A stretch of DNA of 64,000 nucleotides from contig NZ_LR733817.1 of NCBI RefSeq assembly GCF_902506165.1, positions 1,348,255-1,412,254 of the forward strand, in the 5' to 3' direction. The DNA comes from Bosea sp. 29B. Its GTDB lineage: Bacteria; Pseudomonadota; Alphaproteobacteria; Rhizobiales; Beijerinckiaceae. The notes beneath the pieces are model-generated. The model did no database searches and was not told where the DNA came from. It was given only the letters and a program-made list of their open reading frames with translations. The stretch's first letter is position 1, and each line of letters opens with the position of its first letter. A program made the translations under genes and the position numbers. This document shows positions 1 through 8,941 of this stretch, piece by piece.

Positions 1-1648
1 GCTTGGCCGCGTCGAGCAGGGCGGCCTCGGTCTCGTTGCGCGGCGGCTCCTGCTCGCCGCTCGCGGCCGGCGCCGTCAACGGCGCGGCCTTCAGCATCTT
101 GCGGTCGACCTTGCCGGAGATCATGCGCGGCAGCGAGCCGACCGGCTCGAAATGCGCCGGGATCATATAGGGCGGCAGCTTCTCGCGCAGCGACGCCCGC
201 AGCACCGAGCCCTCGATCTGCACGCCTGGCTCGCCGACCAGGAAGGCGACAAGCCGCTCGATGCCGTCGTCAGTGCGCAACACCACGGCGGCCTGGCTGA
301 TACCGGCCTCGTCCGACAGCGCCGTCTCGATCTCGCCGAGCTCGACGCGGAAGCCGCGGATCTTGACCTGGTCGTCGATGCGGCCGTGGAAGACGATGTT
401 GCCGTTCTCGTCGAGGCTGACGGCGTCGCCGGAGCGATAGAGGATCGGATCGCTGCCGCTTCCGCCGAACGGATTGGCGATGAACTTCTCGGCCGTGAGC
501 TCGGGGCGCAGATGATAGCCCTTGGCGACGCCGGGACCGCCGATCAGCAGTTCGCCCTGCTGGCCGACGCCAGTCAGCTTCATCTCGTCGTCGACGATAT
601 AGGCGGTGTAGTTCGGGATCGGCCGGCCGATCGTCACCGTCTCGCCCGGCTCGACCGGGGCGGCTGTCGCCACCACCGTCGCTTCCGTCGGCCCGTAGGT
701 GTTGAAGATGCGCCGGCCGGGCTTCGACCATTTCTGCACGATCGAGGGCGGCAACGCCTCGCCGCCAAGCAGGATCAATGTCAGCGAGGGCACGTCGGAG
801 GGCAGGATGCCGAGCAGGGTCGGCACAGTGTCGATCACGGTGACGCCGGCATCGTTCAGGATCAACGGCAGCTTCTCGGCATCGCCCATCATCTGCGGCG
901 TCGCGACGAACAGGGTCGCGCCGACGAGATAGGGCGTCCAGATCTCTTCCATCGACAGGTCGAAGGCGACCGAGGCGCCCTGGAAGACGACGTCCTCCGG
1001 ACCCATCCCGTAGAGCGCATTCCCCGAGCGCAGGAAATGGCAGATGTTGCGTTGGCTGATGACGATCGCCTTGGGCACGCCGGTCGAGCCAGAGGTGTAG
1101 ATCAGATAGGCCGGGTGATCCGCCGTCAGCCCGGCAGGGCGGGTCGGCATCGGCTTGCCATCGCTCGCCTGGGCCAGTTGCTGCGGGCACCAGACCGTGC
1201 GTTCAGTCGCTGCGGCGCGCGCCTTCCAGTCGGTCTGCGTCACCAGCCCCTTGGCGCTGGCATCGTTGAGGCAGATGGCGATGCGCTCGACCGGCGCTTC
1301 CGCGTCGAAGGGCAGCCAGGCGGCGCCCGACAGCGTGATGGCGATCTGCGCCACCAGGAGCTCGATGCCGCGGGGCATCCACAGGCCGACCATGTCGCCG
1401 GGCCCAACACCAGCGAGCGCGAGGCCACGGGCCTGGGCCTGGGCCTGCTCCCAGACCTGCACATAGCTCAGCCGGCGATCACCACAGATCATCGCCGGGT
1501 GATCGGGACGTGCAGCGACGCTCGCTGCGAAGATCTCGGCGAGCACTTCGTCGCGCAGCAAATCGGGCCGCTTCTCGCCGGCCAGCATCGCGAGCGCCGT
1601 CACGCCCGAGCCGGCTGTACCGGCCGAAACTGTGGTGATGTCGTTCAT
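1..1648 (-). CDS. NRPS-like amino-acid adenylation protein (5' part, truncated by window edge)
   Basis: The visible 549 codons form one complete AMP-binding adenylation domain. In order I see the A3 core YTSGSTG near residue 184, an NTYGPTEAT motif (A5), YRSGD (A7), GRIDDQVKIRGFRVELGEIE (A8) and the SGKVDRK lysine motif (A10). The family activates a carboxylic acid as its adenylate and loads it on a carrier protein. The last visible residues (NETEAALLDA) look like the start of a carrier domain, but the rest lies outside the window. It starts at ATG 1648-1646. It could belong to the Pls/PosA group of NRPS-like proteins; the C-terminal part needed to decide is missing. The substrate cannot be read. 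Confidence 0.85.
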   Translation of the reverse strand, partial: MNDITTVSAGTAGSGVTALAMLAGEKRPDLLRDEVLAEIFAASVAARPDHPAMICGDRRLSYVQVWEQAQAQARGLALAGVGPGDMVGLWMPRGIELLVAQIAITLSGAAWLPFDAEAPVERIAICLNDASAKGLVTQTDWKARAAATERTVWCPQQLAQASDGKPMPTRPAGLTADHPAYLIYTSGSTGVPKAIVISQRNICHFLRSGNALYGMGPEDVVFQGASVAFDLSMEEIWTPYLVGATLFVATPQMMGDAEKLPLILNDAGVTVIDTVPTLLGILPSDVPSLTLILLGGEALPPSIVQKWSKPGRRIFNTYGPTEATVVATAAPVEPGETVTIGRPIPNYTAYIVDDEMKLTGVGQQGELLIGGPGVAKGYHLRPELTAEKFIANPFGGSGSDPILYRSGDAVSLDENGNIVFHGRIDDQVKIRGFRVELGEIETALSDEAGISQAAVVLRTDDGIERLVAFLVGEPGVQIEGSVLRASLREKLPPYMIPAHFEPVGSLPRMISGKVDRKMLKAAPLTAPAASGEQEPPRNETEAALLDAAK

Positions 1649-1870
1649 CCTGCTCCGCCGCAGGTCCCGGCCGACGCCTGGACTGCACCTCATGCCGGGC
1701 GGCCGCCACCCCATGACGACACGTCCATCAAACCTAGGCCGGACACCCCGCAGCCGCGCGGAAGCTCGCTTGCCGGCCGTATAGGAGCAGATGTGGCTTA
1801 ACCGCGGCTGAACGGCAAGCCTGAAGACCCGGGTGCGATCACGTGACCGTCCGCTTTTGGCGGCCGAACG

Positions 1871-2467
1871 TCACATCCAGGTCGCCTTGCCGCCTTCGAC
1901 CACGAGGATCTTGCCCTGCCAGATCTCGACGCGCGCCGCATCGGCCGTGCCGACGGCGCCGATCAGCGCCAGCACCGCCCGCGCCACACCGCCATGGCTG
2001 ACCATCACCGTGTCCGGCGCCAGCCCCTCGAGCACCGGCCGGATACGCTCCGCCAGCATGCGGTAGCTCTCGCCACCGGGCGGCACGAAGCCCCATTTGT
2101 CGCTTTCGCGGGCCTGTGCGAGCTCGCGCTCGCTCTTGCGGATCTCGCGCCAGGTGAAGCCTTCCCAGTCGCCGAAGGTTAGTTCGCGCAAGCGCTCGTC
2201 GATGCGGAAACCGTCTGATGGCAGATCGAGTTCGCGGCGCAGGATCGTCATCGTCTCGCGCGCCCGCTCCATCGGCGAGCAGAGATAGTCCACGCTGGCG
2301 TAGTTCGGCGTCAGCGCCTTGAGCCGGCGCGCCGCCTCCTCAGCCTGCATCCGGCCGAGCGAGTTGAGCGGAATGTCCTTCCCGCCCTGCAACCGGCCCT
2401 CGCGATTCCAGTCGGTTTCACCGTGGCGAACGAGGAAGAGGCGGCCGGGAATCGTCAGCGGAGTCAT
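1871..2467 (-). CDS. Histidine phosphatase family protein (phosphoglycerate mutase-like)
   Basis: A 198-residue protein with the phosphohistidine motif RHGETDWN at residues 14-21 and later the paired EREL/FGDWEG and VSHGG motifs of the branch-1 histidine phosphatase fold. These enzymes transfer or remove phosphate through the N-terminal catalytic His. The substrate is not predictable; alternatives are a cofactor-dependent mutase or an alpha-ribazole phosphatase-like enzyme. I chose ATG 2467 because GAGG lies about ten bases upstream and the motif then sits at the usual distance from the N terminus. Upstream in-frame ATGs at 2479 and 2503 would add 4 or 12 residues. Divergent from folP. Confidence 0.8.
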   Translation of the reverse strand: MTPLTIPGRLFLVRHGETDWNREGRLQGGKDIPLNSLGRMQAEEAARRLKALTPNYASVDYLCSPMERARETMTILRRELDLPSDGFRIDERLRELTFGDWEGFTWREIRKSERELAQARESDKWGFVPPGGESYRMLAERIRPVLEGLAPDTVMVSHGGVARAVLALIGAVGTADAARVEIWQGKILVVEGGKATWM

Positions 2468-2611
2468 GCTTCGCCTCATGCACGCTAGCGACAGCAACGT
2501 CAAAGCGGCGAAAGCGCCGCAGGGGCCGCCCTCACTGCCTCGTGAGCTTTGTGGTGGCCGCGCCTCGCTACCCTGTGTAAGAGGCAGGCTCTCGCATCGC
2601 TCGACAGTCGC

Positions 2612-3445
2612 ATGAACGCCACGCTGACATTACCGGATGGCCGCAGGCTCGACCTCGGCCACAGGCCCCTGCTGATGGGCGTGGTCAACGTCACCCCGGA
2701 TTCCTTTTCCGATGGCGGCCTCTTCGCCGACCCCGCCGTGGCGGTCGCGCATGGGCTGACGCTGGTGCGGCAGGGTGCCGATATCGTCGATGTCGGCGGC
2801 GAGTCGACACGGCCCGACCATATCCGCCTCGATGCGGCAAGCGAGCTTGCCCGTGTCCTGCCGGTGATCACCGGCATCGCCGCCCAGAGCGACATCCCGA
2901 TCTCGATCGACACCTACAAGGCCGAAGTCGCCGAGGCCGCGCTGAAAGCCGGCGCCGCGATCGTCAACGATGTCTGGGGCGCGCAACGCGAGCCCGCCAT
3001 TGCCGGCGTCGCCGCCCGCCATGGCGCACCGATCGTCCTGATGCACAACCGCGAGGAGGTCGATCCCGGGCTCGATATCCTCACCGACGTCATGCGCTTC
3101 CTCGAACGCTCGATCGAAATCGCCATCGAAGCCGGCGTGCCACGCAGCCAGATCGTCGTCGATCCCGGCATCGGCCGCTTCGGCAAGACCGCCGAGCAGT
3201 CGCTTCTGCTGATGAAGGAGCTTCGCCGCCTCGGCGAGCTCGGCTGCCCGGTCCTGCTCGGCGCTTCCCGCAAATCGGTGCTCGGCCATGTCATCGGCAA
3301 GGCGGTGCCGGCCGAGCGCGTCGCCGCCAGCATCGCCGCGCATCTTTACGGCGTCACCCAAGGCGCCGCCATCATCCGTGCCCATGACGTCGACGAGCAT
3401 GTCGACGCCTTGAAAATCTGGGCGGCGATCGGAGCAGCACAATGA
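2612..3445 (+). CDS. folP: Dihydropteroate synthase
   Basis: Condenses 6-hydroxymethyl-7,8-dihydropterin pyrophosphate with p-aminobenzoate to give dihydropteroate in folate synthesis. The 277-residue protein shows the N-terminal pterin-binding signature GVVNVTPDSFSDGG (Asn26, Asp30), GGESTRP at 62-68 and a C-terminal GASRKS phosphate-binding segment, all in family order and at normal length. ATG 2612 places the signature about 20 residues from the start, as usual. An upstream in-frame ATG at 2549 would only add a poorly supported extension. Its stop overlaps the start of folB by four bases, so the three fol genes read as one operon. Confidence 0.96.
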   Translation: MNATLTLPDGRRLDLGHRPLLMGVVNVTPDSFSDGGLFADPAVAVAHGLTLVRQGADIVDVGGESTRPDHIRLDAASELARVLPVITGIAAQSDIPISIDTYKAEVAEAALKAGAAIVNDVWGAQREPAIAGVAARHGAPIVLMHNREEVDPGLDILTDVMRFLERSIEIAIEAGVPRSQIVVDPGIGRFGKTAEQSLLLMKELRRLGELGCPVLLGASRKSVLGHVIGKAVPAERVAASIAAHLYGVTQGAAIIRAHDVDEHVDALKIWAAIGAAQ

Positions 3446-3810
3446 GCGCGACCGGGCAGATCTTCATCGAGGCGCTCGACCTCTACGCCTATCACGGCCA
3501 TTTCGCCGAGGAAGGCCGGCTCGGCCAGCGCTTCTCGATGGACCTGGTGCTGGACTGCGACCTGCGGGTATCCTCGCTCAGCGACGACATCGCCGACACC
3601 GTCGACTATGGCGAGGTCGTCGGCCTGGTGACACGCACCTTCTCGGGCAAGCGCTTCAAACTGCTCGAGGCGGCGGCGCGGGCACTGGCCGAGGCGATCC
3701 TGGCGGGATACCCCGCCGTGACCAAGGTCGCGGTCACGCTGCGCAAGCCCGCCCCGCCCATTCCCGGCCGCATGGATTCGGTCGGGATCAAGCTGGACTT
3801 CACGCGGTGA
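3442..3810 (+). CDS. folB: Dihydroneopterin aldolase
   Basis: Cleaves 7,8-dihydroneopterin to 6-hydroxymethyl-7,8-dihydropterin and glycolaldehyde. At 122 residues it has the usual FolB length. It has the family pattern of a short N-terminal strand (IFIEALDLYAYHG) with the conserved YHG, EE and GQRF residues, a central DTVDYGEV segment, and a C-terminal KPAPPIPG motif. Its ATG overlaps the folP stop (ATGA) and its own stop overlaps the GTG of folK (GTGA), which implies translational coupling through the pterin branch of folate synthesis. Confidence 0.94.
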   Translation: MSATGQIFIEALDLYAYHGHFAEEGRLGQRFSMDLVLDCDLRVSSLSDDIADTVDYGEVVGLVTRTFSGKRFKLLEAAARALAEAILAGYPAVTKVAVTLRKPAPPIPGRMDSVGIKLDFTR

Positions 3811-4331
3811 GCGTCAAGGCGACGCTCGGCCTCGGCGGCAATCTCGGCGATCCCGTGGCGGCCTTCGCGGCGGCGCTGGCGCGGCTGCGTGCTCATGCTG
3901 CAGCCGAGCTCAAGGCCGTCTCCTCGGTCTGGCGCACGGCGCCCTGGGGCAAGCTCGACCAGCCGGAATTCCGCAACATGGCGGTGCTGATCGAGACCTC
4001 GCTCACCGCCGACGACCTGCTTGCGCTCTGCCTCGACATCGAGCGCGAGAGCGGCCGCGAGCGGCGCGAGCGCTGGGGGCCACGTACGCTCGACATCGAC
4101 ATCCTGACCTATGGCGCGGAGACGATCGACCGGCCAGGCCTCCAGGTCCCGCATCCGCGCATCGCCGAGCGCGCCTTCGTGCTGGCGCCGCTGGCGGAGA
4201 TCGCGCCGGCGGTCATGATCGGAGAGCGGAGCGTCACCGATCTGCTGATGGCAATCGCGAGCCAGGATGTCAGTCTGGATGAGGACGGAACGCATCGGCT
4301 GCGCGCCGCCTCACCGGCTCAATCCGCGTAG
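3807..4331 (+). CDS. folK: 2-amino-4-hydroxy-6-hydroxymethyldihydropteridine pyrophosphokinase (HPPK)
   Basis: Transfers pyrophosphate from ATP to 6-hydroxymethyl-7,8-dihydropterin, making the FolP substrate. The 174-residue protein shows GLGGNLGDP at 8-16, VWRTAPWG, and the signature RWGPRTLDIDIL at 89-100, whose two Asp residues bind magnesium. The start is GTG, nested four bases into folB; no better start lies downstream of the Gly-rich loop. The last 13 bases overlap the 3' end of the convergent toxin gene at 4319-4331. Confidence 0.94.
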   Translation: MSVKATLGLGGNLGDPVAAFAAALARLRAHAAAELKAVSSVWRTAPWGKLDQPEFRNMAVLIETSLTADDLLALCLDIERESGRERRERWGPRTLDIDILTYGAETIDRPGLQVPHPRIAERAFVLAPLAEIAPAVMIGERSVTDLLMAIASQDVSLDEDGTHRLRAASPAQSA

Positions 4332-4639
4332 AGCTCCCGCAGGGTCTTCAGTACCTGTCCGAGGGTCGCGTCGGAAACGCTGCCGAGCTTCTTCCGAAGT
4401 CTTTGCTTGTCGAGCGCACGACTCTGCTCGAGCAGGATCAAGCCATCGATGCCCTGAAACTGCACCGGCACACGGAAGCCGGCAGGCCGACTGCCGGACG
4501 TCATCGGTGCGACGATGACGGTCCGCAGATAATCGTGGATTTCCGGCGGCGAGATGATGAGACAGGGGCATGTCTTCTGGATTTCGCCGCCGACTGTCGG
4601 GTCGAGCGCGGCCAGCCAGATCTCGCCGCGCTTCACCAT
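4319..4639 (-). CDS. mazF: MazF/PemK-family toxin with altered catalytic residue
   Basis: A 106-residue protein of MazF/PemK length and order: MVKRGEIWLAALDPTVGGE, then IVAPMTSG and a C-terminal QSRALDKQRL segment. The family cuts mRNA at short sequence motifs, and the antitoxin blocks it. The Thr of the catalytic pair is present (T47 in PMTSG). However, the position aligned to E. coli MazF Arg29, normally in an RP dipeptide, is Cys24 (KTCPCL, codon TGC). A single C-to-T change from CGC would give this, so activity may be reduced or lost. Its ATG overlaps the antitoxin gene by seven bases; the promoter should lie upstream of mazE. Confidence 0.85.
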   Translation of the reverse strand: MVKRGEIWLAALDPTVGGEIQKTCPCLIISPPEIHDYLRTVIVAPMTSGSRPAGFRVPVQFQGIDGLILLEQSRALDKQRLRKKLGSVSDATLGQVLKTLRELYAD

Positions 4640-4887
4640 GCCAAGGCCGCGTCTTCGCTATTGCCGAATTCCGGCCAGACGAGTTCGTCGTCCTGTTCCC
4701 GTGCGAGACGCTGCGAATCTTCGGCCCAGCCAGCGCGCGCCGGGCGGATGACCGGCTCGATCACGATGCGTCCGCCTTCGACCCTGAGCTCGACGCTGTC
4801 GCCGGCTTTGGCGCCGATCTCGGCCAGCAAAGGCTTGGGGATCAGCACGCCGGCCGAGTTCCCGAATTTCTTGACTGCGCTCAGCAT
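4633..4887 (-). CDS. mazE: AbrB/MazE-family antitoxin
   Basis: An 84-residue protein with an N-terminal swapped-hairpin AbrB domain: KKFGNSAGVLIPKPLLAEIG, then DSVELRVEGGRIVIEPV. The acidic, probably flexible C-terminal tail (residues 55-84) is the usual toxin-binding region. The family binds its own promoter as a dimer and neutralises the MazF toxin encoded just downstream with a seven-base overlap. GGGAG lies upstream of ATG 4887, which supports this start. The pair sits between folK and fabI and has no other mobile-element signs. Confidence 0.9.
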   Translation of the reverse strand: MLSAVKKFGNSAGVLIPKPLLAEIGAKAGDSVELRVEGGRIVIEPVIRPARAGWAEDSQRLAREQDDELVWPEFGNSEDAALAW

Positions 4888-4995
4888 GGCCCTCTCCCAC
4901 TCTCGCGAGCAAGATAGGCGACGCGTCGCCTCGTTACAACAAAGTAGCTACAGAAACGTCGTCTGCAGCGCGCCGTTGCGGGCGGGCCTCAGCCC

Positions 4996-5835
4996 TCACT
5001 CGCCCTTGTCGAGCGAGATGTCCGGCGCGGTCGGCACCTTCATGCCGACGACATGATAGCCGGCATCGACATGCATCACCTCGCCGGTGATGCCGCGCGA
5101 CATGTCGGAGACCAGGAAGACCGCAGTCTCGCCGACCTCCTCGATCGTGACGGTGCGGCGCAGCGGCGAATTGTATTCGTTCCAGCGCAGGATATAGCGG
5201 AAATCGCCGATGCCCGAGGCCGCCAATGTCTTGATCGGCCCGGCTGAAATCGCGTTGACGCGAATCTTCGACGGGCCAAGATCGGCGGCGAGATACTGCA
5301 CGCTCGATTCCAGCGCCGCCTTGGCGACGCCCATGACGTTGTAGTGCGGCATCCATTTCTCGGCGCCGTAATAGGTCAGCGTCAGCAGCGAGCCGCCATC
5401 CGGCATCAGCTTCTCGGCGCGCTGTGTGATCGCCGTGAACGAATAGCAGGAGATCAGCAGCGACTTCGAGAAATTGGCCTCGGTCGTGTCGACATACCGG
5501 CCGGTCAACTCGTCCTTGTCGGAGAAGGCGATGCAGTGGACGACGAAGTCGAGCTTGCCCCAGAGCTTCTCGATCTCGGCGAAGACCGCATCGATCGTCG
5601 CCCCGTCGGTGACGTCGCAATGGCCGACGACATGGCCGCCAAGCTGCTGCGCCAACGGCTCGACCCGCTTCTTCAAGGCATCGCCCTGATAAGTGAAGGC
5701 GAGCTCGGCGCCGGCATCCGCCGCAGCCTTGGCGATGCCCCAGGCGATCGAGCGGTTGTTGGCGACGCCCATGACGAGACCGCGCTTGCCCCGCAGGAGG
5801 TTGGCGGTCGGGGCGGCGCTGCTGGATTCAGGCAT
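4996..5835 (-). CDS. fabI: Enoyl-[acyl-carrier-protein] reductase [NADH]
   Basis: Catalyses the last reduction of each fatty-acid elongation cycle. The 279-residue protein has the FabI glycine-rich nucleotide site GLVMGVANNRSIAWGIA (residues 19-35) and the catalytic pair spaced Tyr-x6-Lys (YNVMGVAK, Tyr165 and Lys172), preceded by LTYYGAEK. This spacing separates FabI from ordinary short-chain dehydrogenases. ATG 5835 is preceded by AAGG at six bases. An in-frame ATG at 5886 would add 17 residues without a good ribosome-binding site. Transcribed alone or with the downstream mazEF genes 108 bases away. Confidence 0.95.
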   Translation of the reverse strand: MPESSSAAPTANLLRGKRGLVMGVANNRSIAWGIAKAAADAGAELAFTYQGDALKKRVEPLAQQLGGHVVGHCDVTDGATIDAVFAEIEKLWGKLDFVVHCIAFSDKDELTGRYVDTTEANFSKSLLISCYSFTAITQRAEKLMPDGGSLLTLTYYGAEKWMPHYNVMGVAKAALESSVQYLAADLGPSKIRVNAISAGPIKTLAASGIGDFRYILRWNEYNSPLRRTVTIEEVGETAVFLVSDMSRGITGEVMHVDAGYHVVGMKVPTAPDISLDKGE

Positions 5836-5941
5836 CTGAGACCTTCGAACTGGACGAACCGGCAAAAGGGAACCGGACGGTCTCATAACCGAGGCGGCCG
5901 AAGGGTGGAAGCGCCCTGTGCCGAAATCCTGTTCAGGCGTC

Positions 5942-6859
5942 TCAGCCAGCCCGCGCCTTCATCAGCGCGGTCAGCTCGGCATCCTCGCTGGGCATCTCGA
6001 TGTCGATCGAGACGAAGAGGTCGCCATGCTCGCCCTTCTTGGCGCCGGGCAGGCCCTTGCCGCGCAGGCGGAACTGGCGCGCCGTGCCGGTCAGCGGCGG
6101 CACTTTCATCTCGACGGCGCCCGACAGCGTCGGCACATGGATCGGCCCGCCCAGCACCGCCGTCGCCAGCGGCACCGCAACGCGCGCACGCAGGTCGATG
6201 CCGTCGACGGTGAAGCGGGAATCGGGCTTCACCTTGATCGTCATCAGCACGTCGCCGGCCTCGCCGGTGAGCGGATGCGTTTGGCCGAGACCGCGCAGGC
6301 GCATGACCTTGCCGTCGGCGACGCCCTCGGGGATCGTCACCTCGACCTCGCGCCCGCCGGGCAGCTTCACCCGGCGCGTGCCGCCATTGACCGCCTCGGC
6401 CAGGCCGACCTCGAGGCTGAAGCTCTGCTCCGGCGGCTTCTGCGGCTGGCTCTGCCGGCCACGCCCGCCACCGCGCCTGGCAGCCTCGCCGAAGAGCGAG
6501 CCGAAGATGTCGGCGGGATCGAAGCCGGGATCGCCGCCGCGGCCGGGGCCTCCGCCGCCGTCGAAATGGAAATCGAAGCCGCCATGCTGCGCGCCGCGAC
6601 GCCCGGCCCCCATGCCCTCGAAGCCGGAAAAGCGCGGCTTGCCCTCGGCGTCGATCTCGCCACGATCGAACTGCTTGCGCTTGTCGGCGTCGCCGAGAAC
6701 CTCATAGGCGGTGTTCAGCTCGGAGAATTTCTCCTGCGCCTTCGGGTCACCCTGGTTGCGGTCGGGGTGCAGGTCCTTGGCGCGGCGGCGATAAGCCTTC
6801 TTGATCTCGGCCTCATCGGCCGATTTCGCCACGCCCAGAACCTGATACGGATCACGCAT
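5942..6859 (-). CDS. DnaJ-like co-chaperone (CbpA type)
   Basis: The 305-residue protein has an N-terminal J domain with the HPD motif at 31-33 (KDLHPDRN), which stimulates the ATPase of Hsp70. A Gly/Phe-rich linker follows (residues about 75-140, with [12 protein letters not shown]), then a DnaJ C-terminal substrate-binding domain ([19 protein letters not shown]-like loop replaced by [19 protein letters not shown]). No CxxCxGxG zinc-finger repeats are present, so it is CbpA-type and not the main DnaJ. Confidence 0.92.
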   Translation of the reverse strand: MRDPYQVLGVAKSADEAEIKKAYRRRAKDLHPDRNQGDPKAQEKFSELNTAYEVLGDADKRKQFDRGEIDAEGKPRFSGFEGMGAGRRGAQHGGFDFHFDGGGGPGRGGDPGFDPADIFGSLFGEAARRGGGRGRQSQPQKPPEQSFSLEVGLAEAVNGGTRRVKLPGGREVEVTIPEGVADGKVMRLRGLGQTHPLTGEAGDVLMTIKVKPDSRFTVDGIDLRARVAVPLATAVLGGPIHVPTLSGAVEMKVPPLTGTARQFRLRGKGLPGAKKGEHGDLFVSIDIEMPSEDAELTALMKARAG

Positions 6860-6943
6860 TCAAACACACCCCCGGAGGCTTCGTATTCCGGCGTAGCGGA
6901 ACCGCATCCTAGATGGGAAGACTGTGGCGCAGTTGCAACAGGC

Positions 6944-7483
6944 TTAAACCGTGCCTTTCCACGGCTTGGCGTCGGTCACCGCCCATTCACCGCCGGACGG
7001 CCGGCAGGCGGTGCCCTGCAGTTTCACGGGGCCGGTCTGCAGGCTCATCGAGGCCAGGAAGGCGCGGCAGATCTCGTCCGATTTCAGGAACGGCCCGCCG
7101 ACCGGCGTGAACGTGCCCTTCATGCCGCTCTGGGTGTTGTCCCAGGAGACCGGCGCGCCATTGCCCTGCGGATCGAGCGCCAGCGCCATGGCGCCTTCCG
7201 CCCGGCGCCAGTCCTCGGGACCGAGATCGGGCGCGAGCCCGACGAGCGGGCTCTTGCCCTCGACGGCGCGGGCCGGCAGCACCGAGGCGGTGGTCATCGC
7301 GACCTCGTCCTCGGCCTTGCTGGAGAGGCCGATGATCGGAAAGGAGATCGAGCAGCCGGCCGAGGCCAGTCCGAGCAGGAGCGCGCCGACGAGGGATGCC
7401 CCCGATGCAAGGGGCCTGCGCTCATGCGGCCTCTGGCTCCGCTGCGCGCGGGGCTTATATATGACTACCAAATCAAACCGCAT
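6944..7483 (-). CDS. 17-kDa surface antigen-like lipoprotein (RT0821/Lpp0805-type)
   Basis: About 179 residues. A hydrophobic stretch ending [10 protein letters not shown] is followed by Ser-Ile-Ser, which looks like a lipobox, so the mature protein is probably a lipoprotein anchored at the Cys. The C-terminal half has the pattern [31 protein letters not shown] and CRAFLA...GTACR, which I recognise from the alphaproteobacterial 17-kDa surface-antigen-like family. Function is unknown. The start is uncertain: ATG 7483 gives a long, Arg-rich leader before the hydrophobic segment. The divergent pdxH gene starts only about 50 bases away. Confidence 0.72.
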   Translation of the reverse strand: MRFDLVVIYKPRAQRSQRPHERRPLASGASLVGALLLGLASAGCSISFPIIGLSSKAEDEVAMTTASVLPARAVEGKSPLVGLAPDLGPEDWRRAEGAMALALDPQGNGAPVSWDNTQSGMKGTFTPVGGPFLKSDEICRAFLASMSLQTGPVKLQGTACRPSGGEWAVTDAKPWKGTV

Positions 7484-7532
7484 TGCGGATCGCGCTCGCC
7501 CAACGCTTCCTGAAACTCCGAGGATTAAGCAC

Positions 7533-8147
7533 GTGAATGCGTTAATGAGCGGTGACTTCACCGAAGCGAGCGAGCCTTTCGCCCTGTTCGAGAGCTGGCT
7601 GGAGGAGGCCAAGGCCTCCGAACCGAACGATCCGAACGGCATGGCGCTCTCGACAGTCGACGCCGACGGCATGCCCAATTCCCGCATGGTCCTGCTCAAT
7701 GGCCGCAGCCCCGAGGGCTTCGTCTTCTACACCAACACCCAGAGCCAGAAGGGCGAGGAACTCGCCGGCCAGCCCAAGGCGGCTGCGCTGTTCCACTGGA
7801 AGAGCCTGCGTCGGCAGGTCCGCATCCGCGGCCCGGTCAGCCGCGTCAGCGACGCCGAGGCCGATGCCTATTTCCAGTCGCGTCCGCGCGACAGCCGGAT
7901 CGGCGCCTGGGCCTCGCAGCAGTCGCGGCCGCTGGAGAGCCGGTTCGCGCTTGAAAAAGCGGTGGCGAGCTATGCGCTGAAGTTCGGCGTCAGCGAGGTG
8001 CCGCGCCCGCCGCACTGGACCGGCTTCCGCATCGCCCCGGTCTACATGGAGTTCTGGCGCGACGGCGCCTTCCGCCTGCATGACCGCATCGTCTTCCGCC
8101 GTGCCACGCCGGGCGACGCCTGGACGAAGGCGCGGCTCTACCCCTGA
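7533..8147 (+). CDS. pdxH: Pyridoxamine 5'-phosphate oxidase
   Basis: FMN enzyme that oxidises pyridoxine or pyridoxamine 5'-phosphate to pyridoxal 5'-phosphate. With the start chosen here it has 204 residues. Diagnostic segments are PNAMALSTVD-like [20 protein letters not shown], the FMN-binding [22 protein letters not shown], and the C-terminal HDRIVFRR...W...RLYP. GTG 7533 is preceded by AGGA at eight bases. ATG 7545 is in frame but sits too far from that ribosome-binding site. Confidence 0.94.
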   Translation: MNALMSGDFTEASEPFALFESWLEEAKASEPNDPNGMALSTVDADGMPNSRMVLLNGRSPEGFVFYTNTQSQKGEELAGQPKAAALFHWKSLRRQVRIRGPVSRVSDAEADAYFQSRPRDSRIGAWASQQSRPLESRFALEKAVASYALKFGVSEVPRPPHWTGFRIAPVYMEFWRDGAFRLHDRIVFRRATPGDAWTKARLYP

Positions 8148-8164
8148 GGGAAAGTCACAAGCAC

Positions 8165-8941
8165 ATGGCCATGCCCAAGTTCGACTTCCCGAAGACGGAG
8201 CCCGGCAAGCGCCCGGTGATGCTGCTGACCGGGGCCAGCCGCGGCATCGGCCATGCCACGGTGATGCAGTTCGCCATGGCCGGCTGGCGCATCCTGTCCT
8301 GCTCACGCCAGGCCTTCTCCGACAAATGCCCCTGGCCGTCCGGCGCGGACGACCATGTCCAGATCGACCTCGGCGATCCCGAGGACACAATGCGCGGCAT
8401 CGCCGAGATCAAGAAGCGCCTCGCCGCCGAAGGCGGCAAGCTCAATGCGCTGGTCAACAATGCCGGCATCTCGCCGAAGGGACCGAAGGGCGGCCGGCTC
8501 GGTGCGGCCACGACCTCGTTCAACGACTGGCACCAGGTCTTCCAGGTCAACTTCTTCGCGCCGATCATGCTGGCGCGCGGCCTGCTCGACGAACTGACCA
8601 CAGCGAGGGGCGCGATCGTCAACGTCACCTCGATCGCCGGCTCGCGCGTCCACCCCTTCGCCGGGGCGGCCTATGCGACCTCGAAGGCGGCGCTCGCCAG
8701 CCTGACCCGCGAGATGGCCGCCGATTTCGGCCCGCTCGGCATCCGCGTCAATGCGATCTCTCCGGGCGAGATCGACACCGCCATCCTCTCCCCCGGCACC
8801 GAGAAGATCGTCGCGACCTTGCCGCTCGGGCGGCTCGGCAAGACCGAGGAGGTCGCCAAGGCGATCCATTTCCTCTGCACAGATGCCTCGAGCTACGTCA
8901 CCGGCGCCGAACTCCACATCAATGGCGGGCAGCACGTGTGA
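8165..8941 (+). CDS. Short-chain dehydrogenase/reductase (SDR)
   Basis: A 258-residue classical SDR with the cofactor motif TGASRGIG (22-29), NNAG (98-101) and the catalytic Ser156, Tyr170 and Lys174 (YATSK). Arg-containing SCSRQ after the second strand suggests NADP(H), but this is inference. The substrate is unknown. The gene overlaps the next one by GTGA, and the three genes SDR, Nudix hydrolase and TIGR02301-like protein form a tightly packed unit downstream of pdxH. Confidence 0.9.
   Translation: MAMPKFDFPKTEPGKRPVMLLTGASRGIGHATVMQFAMAGWRILSCSRQAFSDKCPWPSGADDHVQIDLGDPEDTMRGIAEIKKRLAAEGGKLNALVNNAGISPKGPKGGRLGAATTSFNDWHQVFQVNFFAPIMLARGLLDELTTARGAIVNVTSIAGSRVHPFAGAAYATSKAALASLTREMAADFGPLGIRVNAISPGEIDTAILSPGTEKIVATLPLGRLGKTEEVAKAIHFLCTDASSYVTGAELHINGGQHV

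Noticed and set aside
152..1801. A 549-codon plus-strand frame at the left edge
   Set aside because: It lies antisense to a complete adenylation domain with all core motifs.
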